A stretch of 64,000 bases of DNA, from contig CAVSAJ010000001.1 of the NCBI GenBank assembly GCA_963725895.1, forward strand, positions 1,364,001-1,428,000, written 5' to 3'. This document shows positions 44,189 to 56,948 of the stretch, one piece after another (positions within the stretch are counted from its first letter, which is position 1; the number at the start of each line of letters is the position of its first letter). The DNA is from Bog-473 sp963725895 (GTDB lineage Bacteria > Actinomycetota > Acidimicrobiia > Acidimicrobiales > RAAP-2). Under the pieces are notes generated by a model, which made no database searches, was not told where the DNA came from, and saw only the letters and a list, made by a program, of their open reading frames with translations. The position numbers were made by a program, and so were the translations under genes.

Positions 44189-45673
44189 ATGACGATCGAG
44201 AAGACAGCCGCACCCATCCGCCACGCCGACCGCTTCTTCATCGACGGGGACTGGGTCCAGCCCTCGTCCTCTGACGTCATCGAGGTCATCGACTCGTCCA
44301 CGGAGGATCTGTACTTCAGCGTCCCCGCCGCCCGGGAATCCGACATGGCACGTGCGGTCGACGCCGCACGCGTCGCCTTCGACCACGGTCCCTGGCCGCG
44401 GTTGACCCACGCCCAGCGTGCCGAGTACCTGCGGGCGATCGGCGAGGGTCTCAAGGGAAAGGCCGACGAGGTCGGCCAGCTGTGGCCGCGCGAGTCCGGC
44501 GCGCTCCACATCATCGCCCAGCACACGGCCCCCGGCATGGCCGGCGTGTTCGACTTCTATGCCGGCCTGGCCGACACCTACCCCTTCGAGGAGCGCGCGC
44601 AACCGTCCATGGGCGGCGACTTCGGCCTCTTGGTCCGCGAGCCGGTGGGCGTCGTCGGAGCGATCATTCCGTGGAACGCGCCGATCGGGCTGATCTCCTA
44701 CAAGATCGCCCCCGCGCTGCTTGCCGGCTGCACCGTTGTCCTCAAGTCCTCACCCGAGGCTCCGGGCGATGCCTACCTGTTCGCCGAGATTGCCGAGGAC
44801 ATCGGTCTGCCGCCGGGTGTGCTCAACGTCGTGACCGCAGACCGCGAAGTCTCCGAGCTCCTCGTGCGCAACCCAGGCGTCGACAAGATCACCTTCACCG
44901 GCTCGACCGCGGCCGGCCGGCGCATCGCCGCCCTCTGCGGCGAGCGGATCGCCCGGTGCACACTCGAGCTGGGCGGGAAGTCGGCTGCGGTGATTCTCGA
45001 CGACATGGACCTCCAAGACGCCGCCACGGCGATCTCGGGCGCTGAGTGCTTCCTTTCCGGGCAGGTCTGCTCCTCTTTGACCCGCATCATCGTCAACCGT
45101 TCCCGCCACGACGAGTTCGTTGACACCTTGGCCGGCACCTTCTCTCAGGTAAAGGTCGGTGACCCCTTCGATGCGCAGACCCAGATGGGACCGCTCGCCA
45201 TGAGCCGCCAACGCGACCGCGTCGAGGGCTACATCGCGAAGGGCGTCGCCGAGGGAGCAACGTTGGCGACCGGTGGCGGCCGGCCCAAGGACCTCGAGCG
45301 CGGCTACTACATCGAGCCGACGGTCTTCGGCAACGTCGACAACCACTCGACGATCGCCCGGGAGGAGATCTTCGGGCCGGTCCTCAGCGTCATCCCGGCC
45401 GACAACGAAGAGCACGCCGTCTCCTTGGCTAATGACACCATCTACGGTCTCAACGCTTCCGTGTTCACCAACGACGTCGACCGGGCGCGCCAGGTGGCCG
45501 GTCAACTCCGTTCAGGGACAGTCGGGCACAACGCCTTCCGCACGGACTTCGGCATCGCCTTCGGCGGCTTCAAGCAGTCGGGCCTCGGCCGGGAGGGCGG
45601 GACCGAGGGGCTCTTGCCCTTCCTCGAGACCAAGACGGTGATCCTGAACGGCCAGCCAAGCAGCGCAACGTAG
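44189..45673 (+). CDS. Aldehyde dehydrogenase (NAD(P)-dependent)
   Basis: 494 residues. Family marks: GVVGAIIPWNAPIGL, LAGCTVVLKSSPEAPG, GVDKITFTGSTAAGRRIAAL, the Glu in CTLELGGKSAAVILDD and the catalytic Cys in FLSGQVCSSLTRIIVN, ending with FGGFKQSGLGREGGTEGLLP. A GAGGAG lies upstream of the ATG. Substrate not predictable. It runs toward the rpoD stop (40 bases apart). Confidence 0.92.
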   Translation: MTIEKTAAPIRHADRFFIDGDWVQPSSSDVIEVIDSSTEDLYFSVPAARESDMARAVDAARVAFDHGPWPRLTHAQRAEYLRAIGEGLKGKADEVGQLWPRESGALHIIAQHTAPGMAGVFDFYAGLADTYPFEERAQPSMGGDFGLLVREPVGVVGAIIPWNAPIGLISYKIAPALLAGCTVVLKSSPEAPGDAYLFAEIAEDIGLPPGVLNVVTADREVSELLVRNPGVDKITFTGSTAAGRRIAALCGERIARCTLELGGKSAAVILDDMDLQDAATAISGAECFLSGQVCSSLTRIIVNRSRHDEFVDTLAGTFSQVKVGDPFDAQTQMGPLAMSRQRDRVEGYIAKGVAEGATLATGGGRPKDLERGYYIEPTVFGNVDNHSTIAREEIFGPVLSVIPADNEEHAVSLANDTIYGLNASVFTNDVDRARQVAGQLRSGTVGHNAFRTDFGIAFGGFKQSGLGREGGTEGLLPFLETKTVILNGQPSSAT

Positions 45674-45713
45674 CGAGGTAGGGGCCCCCTCGCCCAGGGG
45701 CGACCCCGAAGGA

Positions 45714-47150
45714 TCAGGATTCTTCGAGATAGTCCCGTAACAGGTGCGCGGCGTCCGGCCGGCGCAGCTTGGCCAGCGTCTTGGACTCGATCTGGCGCAC
45801 CCGCTCCCGGGTGACCCCGAACTCCTTGCCGACCTCTTCGAGCGTGCGGATCTTGCCGTCGTCGAGCCCGAAGCGCAGACGGACGACGTCCTGCTCGCGC
45901 TCGGAGAGGTGCCCGAGCGCCTCGCGCACCGCAGCATCGAGCAGTGAGCGCGTCGCCGCGTCGTCGGGAACCACCGCGCCACGGTCCTCGATCAAGTCGG
46001 ACAGATTGAAGTCATCCTCGTCACCGACGGGCTGCTCCAGTGACACCGTGTCTTGATTGATGCGGAGGATCTCGCGCACACGTTCCATCGGGAGCTCGAC
46101 GCGGTGCGCCACCTCCTCGATCGTCGGCTCACGCCCGAGCTCTTGGAGCAACTGGCGCTGTGCCCACACAACCTTGTTGATGGTCTCGACCATGTGCACC
46201 GGGATCCGGATGGTGCGGGCCTGGTCGGCGATCGCCCGCGTGATGGCCTGACGGATCCACCATGTGGCGTAGGTGGAGAACTTGAAGCCCTTGGTGTGGT
46301 CGAACTTGTCGACCGCGCGCATCAGGCCCAGGTTTCCCTCCTGAATGAGATCGAGGAACGCGAGTCCGCGGTTGCGGTAGCGCTTGGCGATCGAGACCAC
46401 GAGACGCAGGTTGGCTTCGATCAACTCGTCCTTGGCCTTGAGGCCCTTGCGCATGAGGCGGCGGTTGCGCGTCTGCTCTTCGGGACTCAAGAGATCCCGT
46501 TGCGGACCCTCGCCCTCCTCGGCCAGCTCGTGCGCTGCCAGCTTGCCCGCCGCGATGTTCCCTGCCTCAATGGCCTGGGCGATCTCCACCTCGAGCTCGG
46601 CGTTGAGGAGCGGAACCCGGCCGATCTCCTTCAAGTAGGTGTGCACGGGGTCCTCGGCACTGCCGCCCGAGTCGCCCGAGCTGGCCCGCTTGCCGTTGGA
46701 CTCCCTGCGAGCCGTCGATCGGGCACTACCGTTCGCGCTGCCGCTCGAGGTCCCGTTCGAGCGCTGCGAGGAGCGGGCCTCCTTGCGCGGCACCACCTCG
46801 ACGATGGGGTCCTCCTCTTCGTCCTCGACGAGTGCAACCCCTTCCGCGGTGACGCGGTCGATGAGCGCGGTGAGCACCTCGGGCGTGAGCTCGACGGTGT
46901 GCAGTGCCTCGATCAGCTCGGCCTGGGTCAGCTGTCCCTTCTCGCGCCCGGTTGCGAGTACCGCTTCGAAGTCGAGTTGCGGGACACCCGGCGGCAGCGC
47001 GCCGAGACCAATCGACGTGACAGACGCGTCGGACGACACTGCGTGTGCCGCGAGCTCGGAAGACGAAGCCGAATCGCTCTGCGACGGATCAGAGACAGAG
47101 TGCGTATCAAAACTCTCGTCGTCGATCACGATTGCAGTCTCTTCACTCAC
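45714..47150 (-). CDS. rpoD: Primary RNA polymerase sigma factor (sigma-70 family)
   Basis: 478 residues. N-terminal 1.1-like part (LTQAELIEALHTVELTPEVL), an acidic/Ser-rich linker, then region 1.2 (SAEDPVHTYLKEIGRVPLL), region 2 (ANLRLVVSIAKRYRNRGLAF, LDLIQEGNLGLMRAVDKFDH, KFSTYATWWIRQAITRAIAD), region 3 (RTIRIPVHMVETINKV) and region 4 (EVGKEFGVTRERVRQIESKT). This is the housekeeping sigma factor. It begins at GTG 47150 and overlaps the dnaG stop by GTGA, giving translational coupling with the primase, the macromolecular-synthesis operon order of many bacteria. Confidence 0.95.
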   Translation of the reverse strand: MSEETAIVIDDESFDTHSVSDPSQSDSASSSELAAHAVSSDASVTSIGLGALPPGVPQLDFEAVLATGREKGQLTQAELIEALHTVELTPEVLTALIDRVTAEGVALVEDEEEDPIVEVVPRKEARSSQRSNGTSSGSANGSARSTARRESNGKRASSGDSGGSAEDPVHTYLKEIGRVPLLNAELEVEIAQAIEAGNIAAGKLAAHELAEEGEGPQRDLLSPEEQTRNRRLMRKGLKAKDELIEANLRLVVSIAKRYRNRGLAFLDLIQEGNLGLMRAVDKFDHTKGFKFSTYATWWIRQAITRAIADQARTIRIPVHMVETINKVVWAQRQLLQELGREPTIEEVAHRVELPMERVREILRINQDTVSLEQPVGDEDDFNLSDLIEDRGAVVPDDAATRSLLDAAVREALGHLSEREQDVVRLRFGLDDGKIRTLEEVGKEFGVTRERVRQIESKTLAKLRRPDAAHLLRDYLEES

Positions 47151-49113
47151 CCTCGTCCGCCCAATTCCAATCCCCCTCGATCCCTTTCCACCAACCAACC
47201 TACCAACCGGTCGGCGGCATCGCGTCCAACGCCAGGATCGTCGAGTTGGTCCAGCCAGAGGCGTACTTGTGCCGTCTCGGCCACGCGCGACTCCCACGCG
47301 CCGCCGTCCGCTCGCGACTCGACCTCGATCTCGGCCATGCCGCGCCGCGCCGCCGCCGTGCACCAGCCCGGCAACGACGGAGTCGACCGGATCCCCCAAC
47401 TCGGGGTCTCCCGACATGGGCTCCTCGACTATGACGCGTCGCAATACGTTTGCCACCTCCGGTGACGCGGTCTCAACCGCCTCGTGCACACTGTCGTTCT
47501 CCAAGAGCGAGACGAACGCCAGGCGTTGCACGGGATCGGCGAAGAGCACCGCGTGCACTCGATCAGCTACATCTTCGGGCCGGTGCACCGCCAGCTTGAG
47601 CGCCTCGAGCCCAGGCCCTGGTCGCAGCGCTGCCGATCCGGCCATACCGCCTCGCCCCTCGCCGCCCATGTCGCCGGGCCCCAAGCGGTCCCCGTCGTCT
47701 TCGGGATACTCCGACGCTGCGGGCTCTTCGGTGTGCATCGGTCCCCGTCGCCGCCCCGGCCCGCCGCGCCCGGCACCGCCACCGCCACCACCGCCGCCCT
47801 CAGCCGGAGGGTGCGCCCGGAGATGTTCGAGTCGTTCGCGGAGCTTGGCCGCGTCGAGCCGGCAGCGGTCCGCCAGCTGCATCACGTATTGGTCGCGCAC
47901 CAGGTCGTCGGGGTGCTCGGCCACCGCAGCGAGGGCGGCGTCGGCCGCTCGAGCGCGTCCCTCCGCCGTCGAGAGGTTGCCGGTCCCGAGCATCCGGTCC
48001 ACCCGGAACTGGAGGAAGGGTCGCGCCTCTCGGATCGCGGTGGCGAGGGCCCCCGGGTCGTTGCGGGCCAGGTCGCCGGGGTCGCTGCCGCCGGGGAGGT
48101 CCGCCACGACGACGTCGACTTCGTGCTTGCGCTCCCACTCGTAGACGCGCGACGTCGCGCTCTGGCCCGCTGCGTCCGCGTCGTACGCCAGCACGATGCG
48201 CTTGGCGAAGTTGCGCAGCAACGTGAAGTGCTCTTCTGCCAGCGCGGTCCCACACGTCGCTACCGCCCACGGCACGCCCGCTTGGAAGCACCCGATGACG
48301 TCGGTGTACCCCTCGCACACGACGACCTCACCTTGCGCGATGACACCGTGCTTCGCCCAGTTGAGCGCGTAGAGCGTGCGACGCTTCGAATAGATCGGCG
48401 ACTCCTGTGAGTTCTTGTACTTCGGCTCTGGCCGCTGCGGTGATGCCGCCCCGGCTCGTGGCGGCAGGATGCGTCCGCCCAGGGCGACGGGCCGTCCCGA
48501 GGGATCGCAAATGGGGAACAGCACCCGGGCCCGGAAGAAGTCCTGGGGTCGGCCGCGGCGATTGACGAAACCCAGACCCTGAGTCAGAGAGCACCTTCTC
48601 GGGCAGCTTGAGCGCCTTCGCCAGCGCGTCCCAGTCGTCGGGCGCCCAGCCGAGACGGAACTGTCGCACGACCTCGCCGTCGTAGCCGCGCGAGCGCAGG
48701 TAGTCGCGCGCCAGACCGGCGTCGGGCGCGGACAGCAACCGCTGGTGGTACCAGGCGACGGCGCGTTCCATCGCGTCGAGCAGTTCGGAACGCCGCTTGT
48801 GGTCGCGGCCCGCCTCGGAATCCTCGTGCAGCGTGAGGCCGGCCCGGTCCGCGAGGAAACGCACCGCGTCGACGAAGTCGAGGTGGTCCATGGCGCGCAC
48901 GAAGCTGATGGCGTCGCCCGACGCGTGGCAGCCGAAGCAGTAGTAGAAGCCCTCCTCGGCGTTGACGCTGAACGACGGCGTCTTCTCGGTGTGGAAGGGA
49001 CACAGGCCGCTCCAGCGCCGGCCCACCTTCTTGAGCGCCGCGTGCTCGCTGATCAGGGCGACGATGTCGGTGGCCGATCGGACCTGCGCGACTTCCTCGT
49101 CCGGTATCCCCAC
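47147..49113 (-). CDS. dnaG: DNA primase, two one-base insertions
   Basis: N-terminal zinc finger (CPFH in WSGLCPFHTEKTPSFSV, then YYCFGCHASGDAISFV), RNA polymerase domain, TOPRIM (VVVCEGYTDVIG, VLAYDADAAGQS) and a C-terminal helicase-binding part after a Gly-rich linker. The reading shifts frame twice: near 48577-48579 (one extra C on the plus strand, before GLGFVNRRGRPQDFFRAR) and in the GC repeat near 47345-47362 (before AAARRGMAEIEVESRAD). Removing one base at each gives 654 residues, the family length. Start GTG 49113 (VGIPDEEVAQVRSATD) fits homologues; ATG 49140 is an alternative. Primase is essential, so errors are likelier than decay. Confidence 0.93.
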
Positions 49114-49181
49114 GCCGCGACGGTACCGCCCCGGTGTCATAGACGAATCGAAGGCGCTCCGATCGGGCGCCGCGCCGCTGG

Positions 49182-51889
<2,708 letters not shown>

Positions 51890-51977
51890 CGGGCCTCCTT
51901 GCCCAAGACGGCCGGGCCGCGTGGCGAGCGCGGCATGGGTGATCTTGCCCGTCCGGCCTGGCACGAGCCAAGCCAGC

Positions 51978-52544
51978 CTACTTTCCCCGCGCCTTTCCCT
52001 CGGGCCGCTCGCCGCCGCCCTCGCTCCGGTCGTCGGCGTCCTCTGCTCCTTCTTCGGCGTCCCCCACGCCCCATTCCCACTCGTCGGCGATCCCGCGGAT
52101 CTGGCGCTGGAAGACCTCCTTCGCCTGGCGCATGTAGTCGCGCACGACCTGCAATTCCTCGGCACCGAAGCGCTCCGACATCCGCCGCATCTCGTCGGCT
52201 ATCGGCTGCTGGAGGTCGTCGAGGCGCTGCTTGGCCTCGGGCACGATCTCCACCCAGACCCGACGTCGGTCCTCTGTGTCGCGACGACGCGTCACCATCC
52301 CGGCATGTTCCAGCCGGTCCAGGATGAAGGTCACCGCGCCGGTGGTGAGCCCGGCCTCTTCGGCAAGCCGGCCCGCGGTGATCGGACCGAGCCGACTTAT
52401 AAGGTCCAGGCAGCGCGTATCGGTGCGGCTCAGCTTCAGCTTCTTGGCCAGTCCCTCATCAAAGTCGCTCGCCGCGCCGAGGTACCCCATGATCTCGCGC
52501 CGCAGCTGCTGGCCCAGCTCGGATCTCGACCATTGTCTTGACAC
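51978..52544 (-). CDS. MarR family transcriptional regulator
   Basis: 188 residues from GTG 52544. A winged-helix domain is clear: LSRTDTRCLDLISRLGPITA, GRLAEEAGLTTGAVTFILDR, LEHAGMVTRRRDTEDRRRVW, with helical dimerisation ends and an acidic, charged C-terminal tail. It is divergent from an ABC exporter with an imperfect palindrome between them, so it probably represses the exporter and itself and responds to a toxic small molecule. Confidence 0.88.
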   Translation of the reverse strand: MSRQWSRSELGQQLRREIMGYLGAASDFDEGLAKKLKLSRTDTRCLDLISRLGPITAGRLAEEAGLTTGAVTFILDRLEHAGMVTRRRDTEDRRRVWVEIVPEAKQRLDDLQQPIADEMRRMSERFGAEELQVVRDYMRQAKEVFQRQIRGIADEWEWGVGDAEEGAEDADDRSEGGGERPEGKARGK

Positions 52545-52558
52545 GTAAGTAACTTTAC
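52545..52558. promoter_or_regulatory. Probable MarR operator between regulator and exporter
   Basis: GTAAGTAACTTTAC, an imperfect palindrome (GTAA/TTAC ends), lies in the 32-base gap between the divergent starts at 52544 and 52577. TTGACA at 52538-52543 could be a -35 box for the exporter. Both position and symmetry suit a MarR site. Confidence 0.45.
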
Positions 52559-52576
52559 CACTAAGTTTCTTTGTTG

Positions 52577-53641
52577 ATGGCATTTTCTTTGAATTCTTCC
52601 CTGGCAGTAGAAGCCCGCGACCTGGTCAAGGTCTTCACCCGGGGCAACGTGCGCGCCCTCGACGGCGTGTCGTTCGCCGTCGAGACCGGGACCGTGCTCG
52701 GCATGCTCGGCCCCAATGGGGCCGGCAAGACCACGGCCGTGCGCATCCTCTCCACCATCCTCGAGCCCGACGCGGGCACGGGCACCATCCTGGGGCACGA
52801 CGTCGCCAAGGAGCCAGAGGTGGTCCGCGGCCTGATCGGGCTGGCCGGCCAGTACGCCACCGTGGACGAGAACCTGACCGGCCGGGAGAACATCTACATG
52901 GTCGGACGCCTCTGCCACCTGAGCCGGCACACCTCGCGCACCCGGGCCGACGAACTGTTGGAGGCCTTCGGCCTGTCCGACGCCGGCGACCGTGTGCTCA
53001 AGACCTACTCGGGTGGCATGCGCCGCCGCCTCGACTTGGCGGCCGCCCTCATCGCGGGCCCACCCGTCCTCTTCTTGGACGAGCCGACCACGGGCCTCGA
53101 CCCCCAGAGCCGCCAGGACCTCTGGGGCATCATCGAGGATCTGGTGCGAGAGGGCACGACCGTGTTGCTCACCACCCAGTACCTCGAGGAGGCAGACCGC
53201 CTCGCCCGCGACATCGTCGTCATCGACCATGGCCGCGTCATCGCCGAGGGCACGCCGGCCGAGCTGAAGGCCGATCTCGGCACCTCGGTGGTGTCGGTGA
53301 CGCTCGGCACCCGCGACATCGTTCCGACCGCTCTCACCCTGCTGGCCCCGCTCACGCCGAAGGAGCCGGTCGTCGACAACACCACGGTCGAGCTGACAGT
53401 GGAGAACGGCCCGGCCGTCGGCGCCGAGGTCCTGCGCGCGCTGGACGCCGCGGAGATCCCGGTGAGCGGCCTGGCGCTGCGCGAGCCGAGCCTCGACGAT
53501 GTCTTCTTGAGCCTCACAGGACACAAGACCGAAGCCGAGACCGACGACGAGCGCGCCGCTCGCAGGCGCGGCCGCCGAGGCGCCGCCGAGGGCGCGGACG
53601 GGACGACCGAGGTAGAAGCCGATGGAAAGGACGCCGCATGA
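52577..53641 (+). CDS. ABC transporter ATP-binding protein (DrrA-like)
   Basis: 354 residues. Walker A GMLGPNGAGKTTAVRI, Q-loop (GLAGQYATVDENLTGREN), signature KTYSGGMRRRLDLAAAL, Walker B PPVLFLDEPTTGLDPQ, and switch His in VLLTTQYLEEADR (the His is Gln in this position, as in DrrA-type proteins). The C-terminal 100 residues (GTSVVSVTLGTRDIVP ... SLDDVFLSLTGHK) are the DrrA-type extension. A Arg/Glu-rich tail follows. Drug or lipid export is typical. The permease gene overlaps by ATGA. Confidence 0.92.
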   Translation: MAFSLNSSLAVEARDLVKVFTRGNVRALDGVSFAVETGTVLGMLGPNGAGKTTAVRILSTILEPDAGTGTILGHDVAKEPEVVRGLIGLAGQYATVDENLTGRENIYMVGRLCHLSRHTSRTRADELLEAFGLSDAGDRVLKTYSGGMRRRLDLAAALIAGPPVLFLDEPTTGLDPQSRQDLWGIIEDLVREGTTVLLTTQYLEEADRLARDIVVIDHGRVIAEGTPAELKADLGTSVVSVTLGTRDIVPTALTLLAPLTPKEPVVDNTTVELTVENGPAVGAEVLRALDAAEIPVSGLALREPSLDDVFLSLTGHKTEAETDDERAARRRGRRGAAEGADGTTEVEADGKDAA

Positions 53642-54459
53642 CCACTGTCGCCCTCCCCCAGTTGAACGAGCGGGTGGCCGCGCCGGGTGGCAGCCGGGTG
53701 AGCTGGGCCCTCCAGGACACCTTGACCGTCACGTGGCGGAACCTCAAGGCGCTGATGCGGACCCAGGAGCAGGTGTTCTTCGCCGCGGTCCAGCCGATCA
53801 TGTTCACGCTCTTGTTCGTCTACGTGTTCGGCGGCGCCATCCACACGTCGGTCCCCTACGTCGACTTCCTCATCCCCGGCGTCTACGTGCAGACCGTCGC
53901 CTTCGGCGCGGTCACGACCGCTGTCGGCCTGTCCGAGGACCTCGCGAAGGGCCTGATCGAACGCTTCCGTGCGTTGCCGATGGCTCGCTCGGCGGTGCTG
54001 GGCGGCCGGACGACAGCGGACCTCGTGCGGAACATCTTCGTCGTGGTCCTCATCACGGCGGTCGGGTTCGCGGTGGGCTTCCGCATCTCGACCAACGTCG
54101 GGCTCTTCCTTCTCGGCGCGCTGATCGTGCTGCTCTTCAGCTACACCCTCTGCTGGGGCTTCGCCACCGTCGGGCTGTCAGCGCCAAACGCGGAGACGGC
54201 ACAGACAATGGTGTTCCCGATCCTGTTCCCCTTCATCTTCGCCTCGTCCGCCTTCGTGCCGGTGACCGCAATGCCCGGCTGGCTCCAGGCGTTCGCCTCC
54301 CACCAACCGGTGACGCAGGTGGTCGACGCCACGCGCTCGCTCATGGTGGGCGGGACGCTGCAGAACACCGGTGCCGTGTGGGCGTCGTTGGCCTGGTGTT
54401 TCGGACTGTTGCTGGTCCTGGTGCCGCTGGCGGTTCGGAAGTATCGCCGGGTCGCCTGA
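53638..54459 (+). CDS. ABC-2 type transporter permease (DrrB-like)
   Basis: 273 residues with six hydrophobic segments, beginning LQDTLTVTWRNLKALMRTQE and containing VDFLIPGVYVQTVAFGAVTT, RFRALPMARSAVLGGRTTAD (the ABC-2 coupling motif) and FPFIFASSAFVPVTAMPGWL near the last helices. It forms the membrane part of the exporter with the preceding ATPase. The gene ends eight bases before the convergent glyS stop. Confidence 0.92.
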   Translation: MTTVALPQLNERVAAPGGSRVSWALQDTLTVTWRNLKALMRTQEQVFFAAVQPIMFTLLFVYVFGGAIHTSVPYVDFLIPGVYVQTVAFGAVTTAVGLSEDLAKGLIERFRALPMARSAVLGGRTTADLVRNIFVVVLITAVGFAVGFRISTNVGLFLLGALIVLLFSYTLCWGFATVGLSAPNAETAQTMVFPILFPFIFASSAFVPVTAMPGWLQAFASHQPVTQVVDATRSLMVGGTLQNTGAVWASLAWCFGLLLVLVPLAVRKYRRVA

Positions 54460-54467
54460 AGGGACCT

Positions 54468-55814
54468 TTAGTCCTGGCCGGTGCGCCGGCGTAGCTCGGC
54501 CACCAGCCCGTCGACGGGCACGCGCACCTGCTCGGTCGTGTCACGGTCGCGCACCGTCACCGCGTTGTCCTCGAGTGAATCGAAGTCGACCGTGACGCAC
54601 CACGGCGTGCCCACCTCGTCCTGGCGCCGATAGCGGCGGCCGATGCTCTGGGTGACGTCGTAGTCGCACATGAAGTGGGGCTGGAGCGCCGAGAGCACCG
54701 AACGGGCCAGTGGCTCGAGCGTCTCCTTCTTCGAGAGCGGCAGCACGGCCACCTGGTAGGGAGCGAGGCGCCAGTGCAGGCGCAGCACCGTGCGCGCCTC
54801 TCCCCCGACTTCGTCCTCGCTGTAGGCCGAGAGCAAGAAGGCCATCATCGTCCGCGTGGCGCCCGCCGCCGGCTCAATGACATAGGGCGTGTAGCGCTCG
54901 TTGGTCTGCTGGTCGAAGTAGTCGAGCGACTCCCCCGACGCCTTGGCGTGGGCGGTGAGGTCGTAGTCGCCCCGGTTGGCGATCCCCTCGAGCTCGTCCC
55001 AGCCCCAGGGGAAGAGGAACTCGACGTCGGTTGTGCGCAGCGAATAGTGCGACAACTCGCTCTCCTCGTGGTGGCGCAGCCGCAGCTGGTCCTCGGGGAT
55101 GCCGAGCGAGCGGTACCAGTTCATGCGCTGGTCGAGCCAGTACTCGAACCACGTGGGAGCCTCGGCCGGCGGCACGAAGTACTCCATCTCCATCTGCTCG
55201 AACTCGCGAGTGCGGAAGACGAAATTCTGCGGCGTGATCTCGTTGCGGAACGACTTGCCCACCTGGGCGATGCCGAAGGGTGGCTTCTTGCGCGTCGTCT
55301 GCAGCACGTTGGCGAAGTTGGTGAACATGCCCTGCGCCGTCTCGGGACGCAGGTACGCCACATGCCCCTCGTCCTCCACCGGGCCGGCGTAGGTCTTGAA
55401 CATCAAGTTGAACGCCCGGGCTTCGGTCAGGTCGTGTGAGCCGCAGTTGGGACAGACGCCCTCGATCTTGTCGGCGCGCCAACGCTCGTGACAATTCTTG
55501 CAGTCGACCAAGGGGTCGGTGAAGGTAGCCAGGTGACCCGAGGCCTCCCACACGGCCGGTGGGCTCAAGATGGCCGCGTCGAACCCCACCACGTCGTCAC
55601 GCTCTTGGACCATGGCGCGCCACCACGCGTTCTTCACGTTGCGCAGCATGTTGACCCCGAGCGGGCCGTAGTCGTAGGTGGAGCGGAAGCCGCCGTAGAT
55701 CTCGGCCGAGGGGAAGATGAAGCCCCGGGTCCGGCAGAGGCGCACCACCTTCTCCATCAGGTCGTTCTGGGCGGTGTCCGCGGGCATTCCCGAGGTCGTG
55801 TCGGTCTCGGTCAT
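54468..55814 (-). CDS. glyS: Glycyl-tRNA synthetase (alpha2 class II type)
   Basis: 448 residues. Class II motifs and family marks: GFIFPSAEIYGGFRSTYDYG, RETAQGMFTNFANVLQTT, IAQVGKSFRNEITPQNFVFR (motif 2), EFEQMEMEYFVPP, a zinc-site CKNCHERW...CPNCGSHD, and IEPAAGATRTMMAFLLSAYS (motif 3). It charges tRNA-Gly. Its ATG overlaps the hemW stop by ATGA. It is the last gene of the uppS-to-glyS chain. Confidence 0.95.
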   Translation of the reverse strand: MTETDTTSGMPADTAQNDLMEKVVRLCRTRGFIFPSAEIYGGFRSTYDYGPLGVNMLRNVKNAWWRAMVQERDDVVGFDAAILSPPAVWEASGHLATFTDPLVDCKNCHERWRADKIEGVCPNCGSHDLTEARAFNLMFKTYAGPVEDEGHVAYLRPETAQGMFTNFANVLQTTRKKPPFGIAQVGKSFRNEITPQNFVFRTREFEQMEMEYFVPPAEAPTWFEYWLDQRMNWYRSLGIPEDQLRLRHHEESELSHYSLRTTDVEFLFPWGWDELEGIANRGDYDLTAHAKASGESLDYFDQQTNERYTPYVIEPAAGATRTMMAFLLSAYSEDEVGGEARTVLRLHWRLAPYQVAVLPLSKKETLEPLARSVLSALQPHFMCDYDVTQSIGRRYRRQDEVGTPWCVTVDFDSLEDNAVTVRDRDTTEQVRVPVDGLVAELRRRTGQD

Positions 55815-56948
55815 CGATGCAGGATAGTGGCCGCCACACCGTCACCGAGGCGTGCGCTGACCTCGTTGGCCAGCAGGCGGCCCCGCACCGTGAGCACGGC
55901 GCGATCGCCGTCGCGGACGACGACTCCGTCGAACGCGCCATCGCGCGCACCGTCGAGCTCGACAGGCTCGCGCAGACCCTCAGGCAGGGAGTTCCACGGT
56001 ACGCCGCGCCGCGTGCGCAGCGCGAGCGTGAGCGCCTCGAACTCGCGCTCGGGGAGCCGTGAGCTCCTCGCGCCCGGCCTCGGGCGGGCGCCCCGCCGTG
56101 ATTGCGTCGATGTAGCGGTCCGGCGTGCGGACGTTCCACCAGCGGATCCCGTCTCGGTGCGAGTGCGCCGCCGAACCGACCCCGACGTAGTCACCCTGGT
56201 CCCAGTAGAGATGGTTGTGGTGGCACTCGTGACCCGGCCGGGCCCAGTTCGAGATCTCCTCCCAGGCGTACCCCGCATCGCCGAGGATCGCGTCGGCCAG
56301 CTCGTAGCGACGGGCCTCCGCGTCGTCGTCGGGATGACGGGCGGCATCGCGCGCGAGCGGCGTACCCGGTTCGACGGTCAGGCCGTAGGCGCTGAGGTGC
56401 GGCGGCGGATGCGGGAGAGCGAGGACGTGCTCGAGGGTGGCGGCCCAGTCGGCGTCGCTCTCGCTCGCGGCGCCGAAAATGAGGTCGAGGTTCCAGGTGG
56501 CGAATCCGGCCGCGTGCACGGCCGCGGCGATGGTCTCGGCGGCATGTGGCACGGTGCGGCGGCCGAGACCAGCAAGCACGTGGTCGTGCGTCGACTGCAG
56601 TCCGAACGAGACGCGGGTGACCCCGGCGCTCCGGTAGGCACCGAGGTGCGCGTCGTCGGCGTCCTCGGGATTGCACTCGACCGTGACTTCGGCGTCCGGC
56701 GCGCGCGGGATCGCATCGAGGATGCGGCACAGGGTGTCGGGGTGGAGGCGCGACGGTGTCCCCCCTCCGAAGAAGATGGAGCTCGGGAGCGGGAGGTCGG
56801 CTGCCCCGAAGACGCGCTGTAACTCGAGGACACACGCGTCGGCGTAGCGCTCCATGAGGTGGTCGCGGTCGGTATAGGTGGCGAACGCGGAGTAGTCGCA
56901 TCGCTCCCGGCAGAACGGGACGTGGACGTAGACGCCGAACGCGCTCAA
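55811..56948 (-). CDS. hemW: Radical SAM heme chaperone-type protein HemW, one-base insertion and altered FeS motif
   Basis: From TTG 56948: LSAFGVYVHVPFCRERCDYS, IFFGGGTPSRLHPDTLC, VTVECNPEDADD, RVSFGLQSTHDHVLAGLGRR, DLIFGAASESDAD, NHLYWDQGDYVGVGSAAHSH. The radical SAM motif, normally C-x-x-x-C-x-x-C, reads CRERCDYS, so the third Cys is Ser (TCC instead of TGC). The C-terminal part PEREFEALTLALRTRRGVPW continues in another frame; removing one G at 56051-56054 gives 378 residues. HemW binds heme and a [4Fe-4S] cluster. The start overlaps the recO stop (TTGA). Confidence 0.88.
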
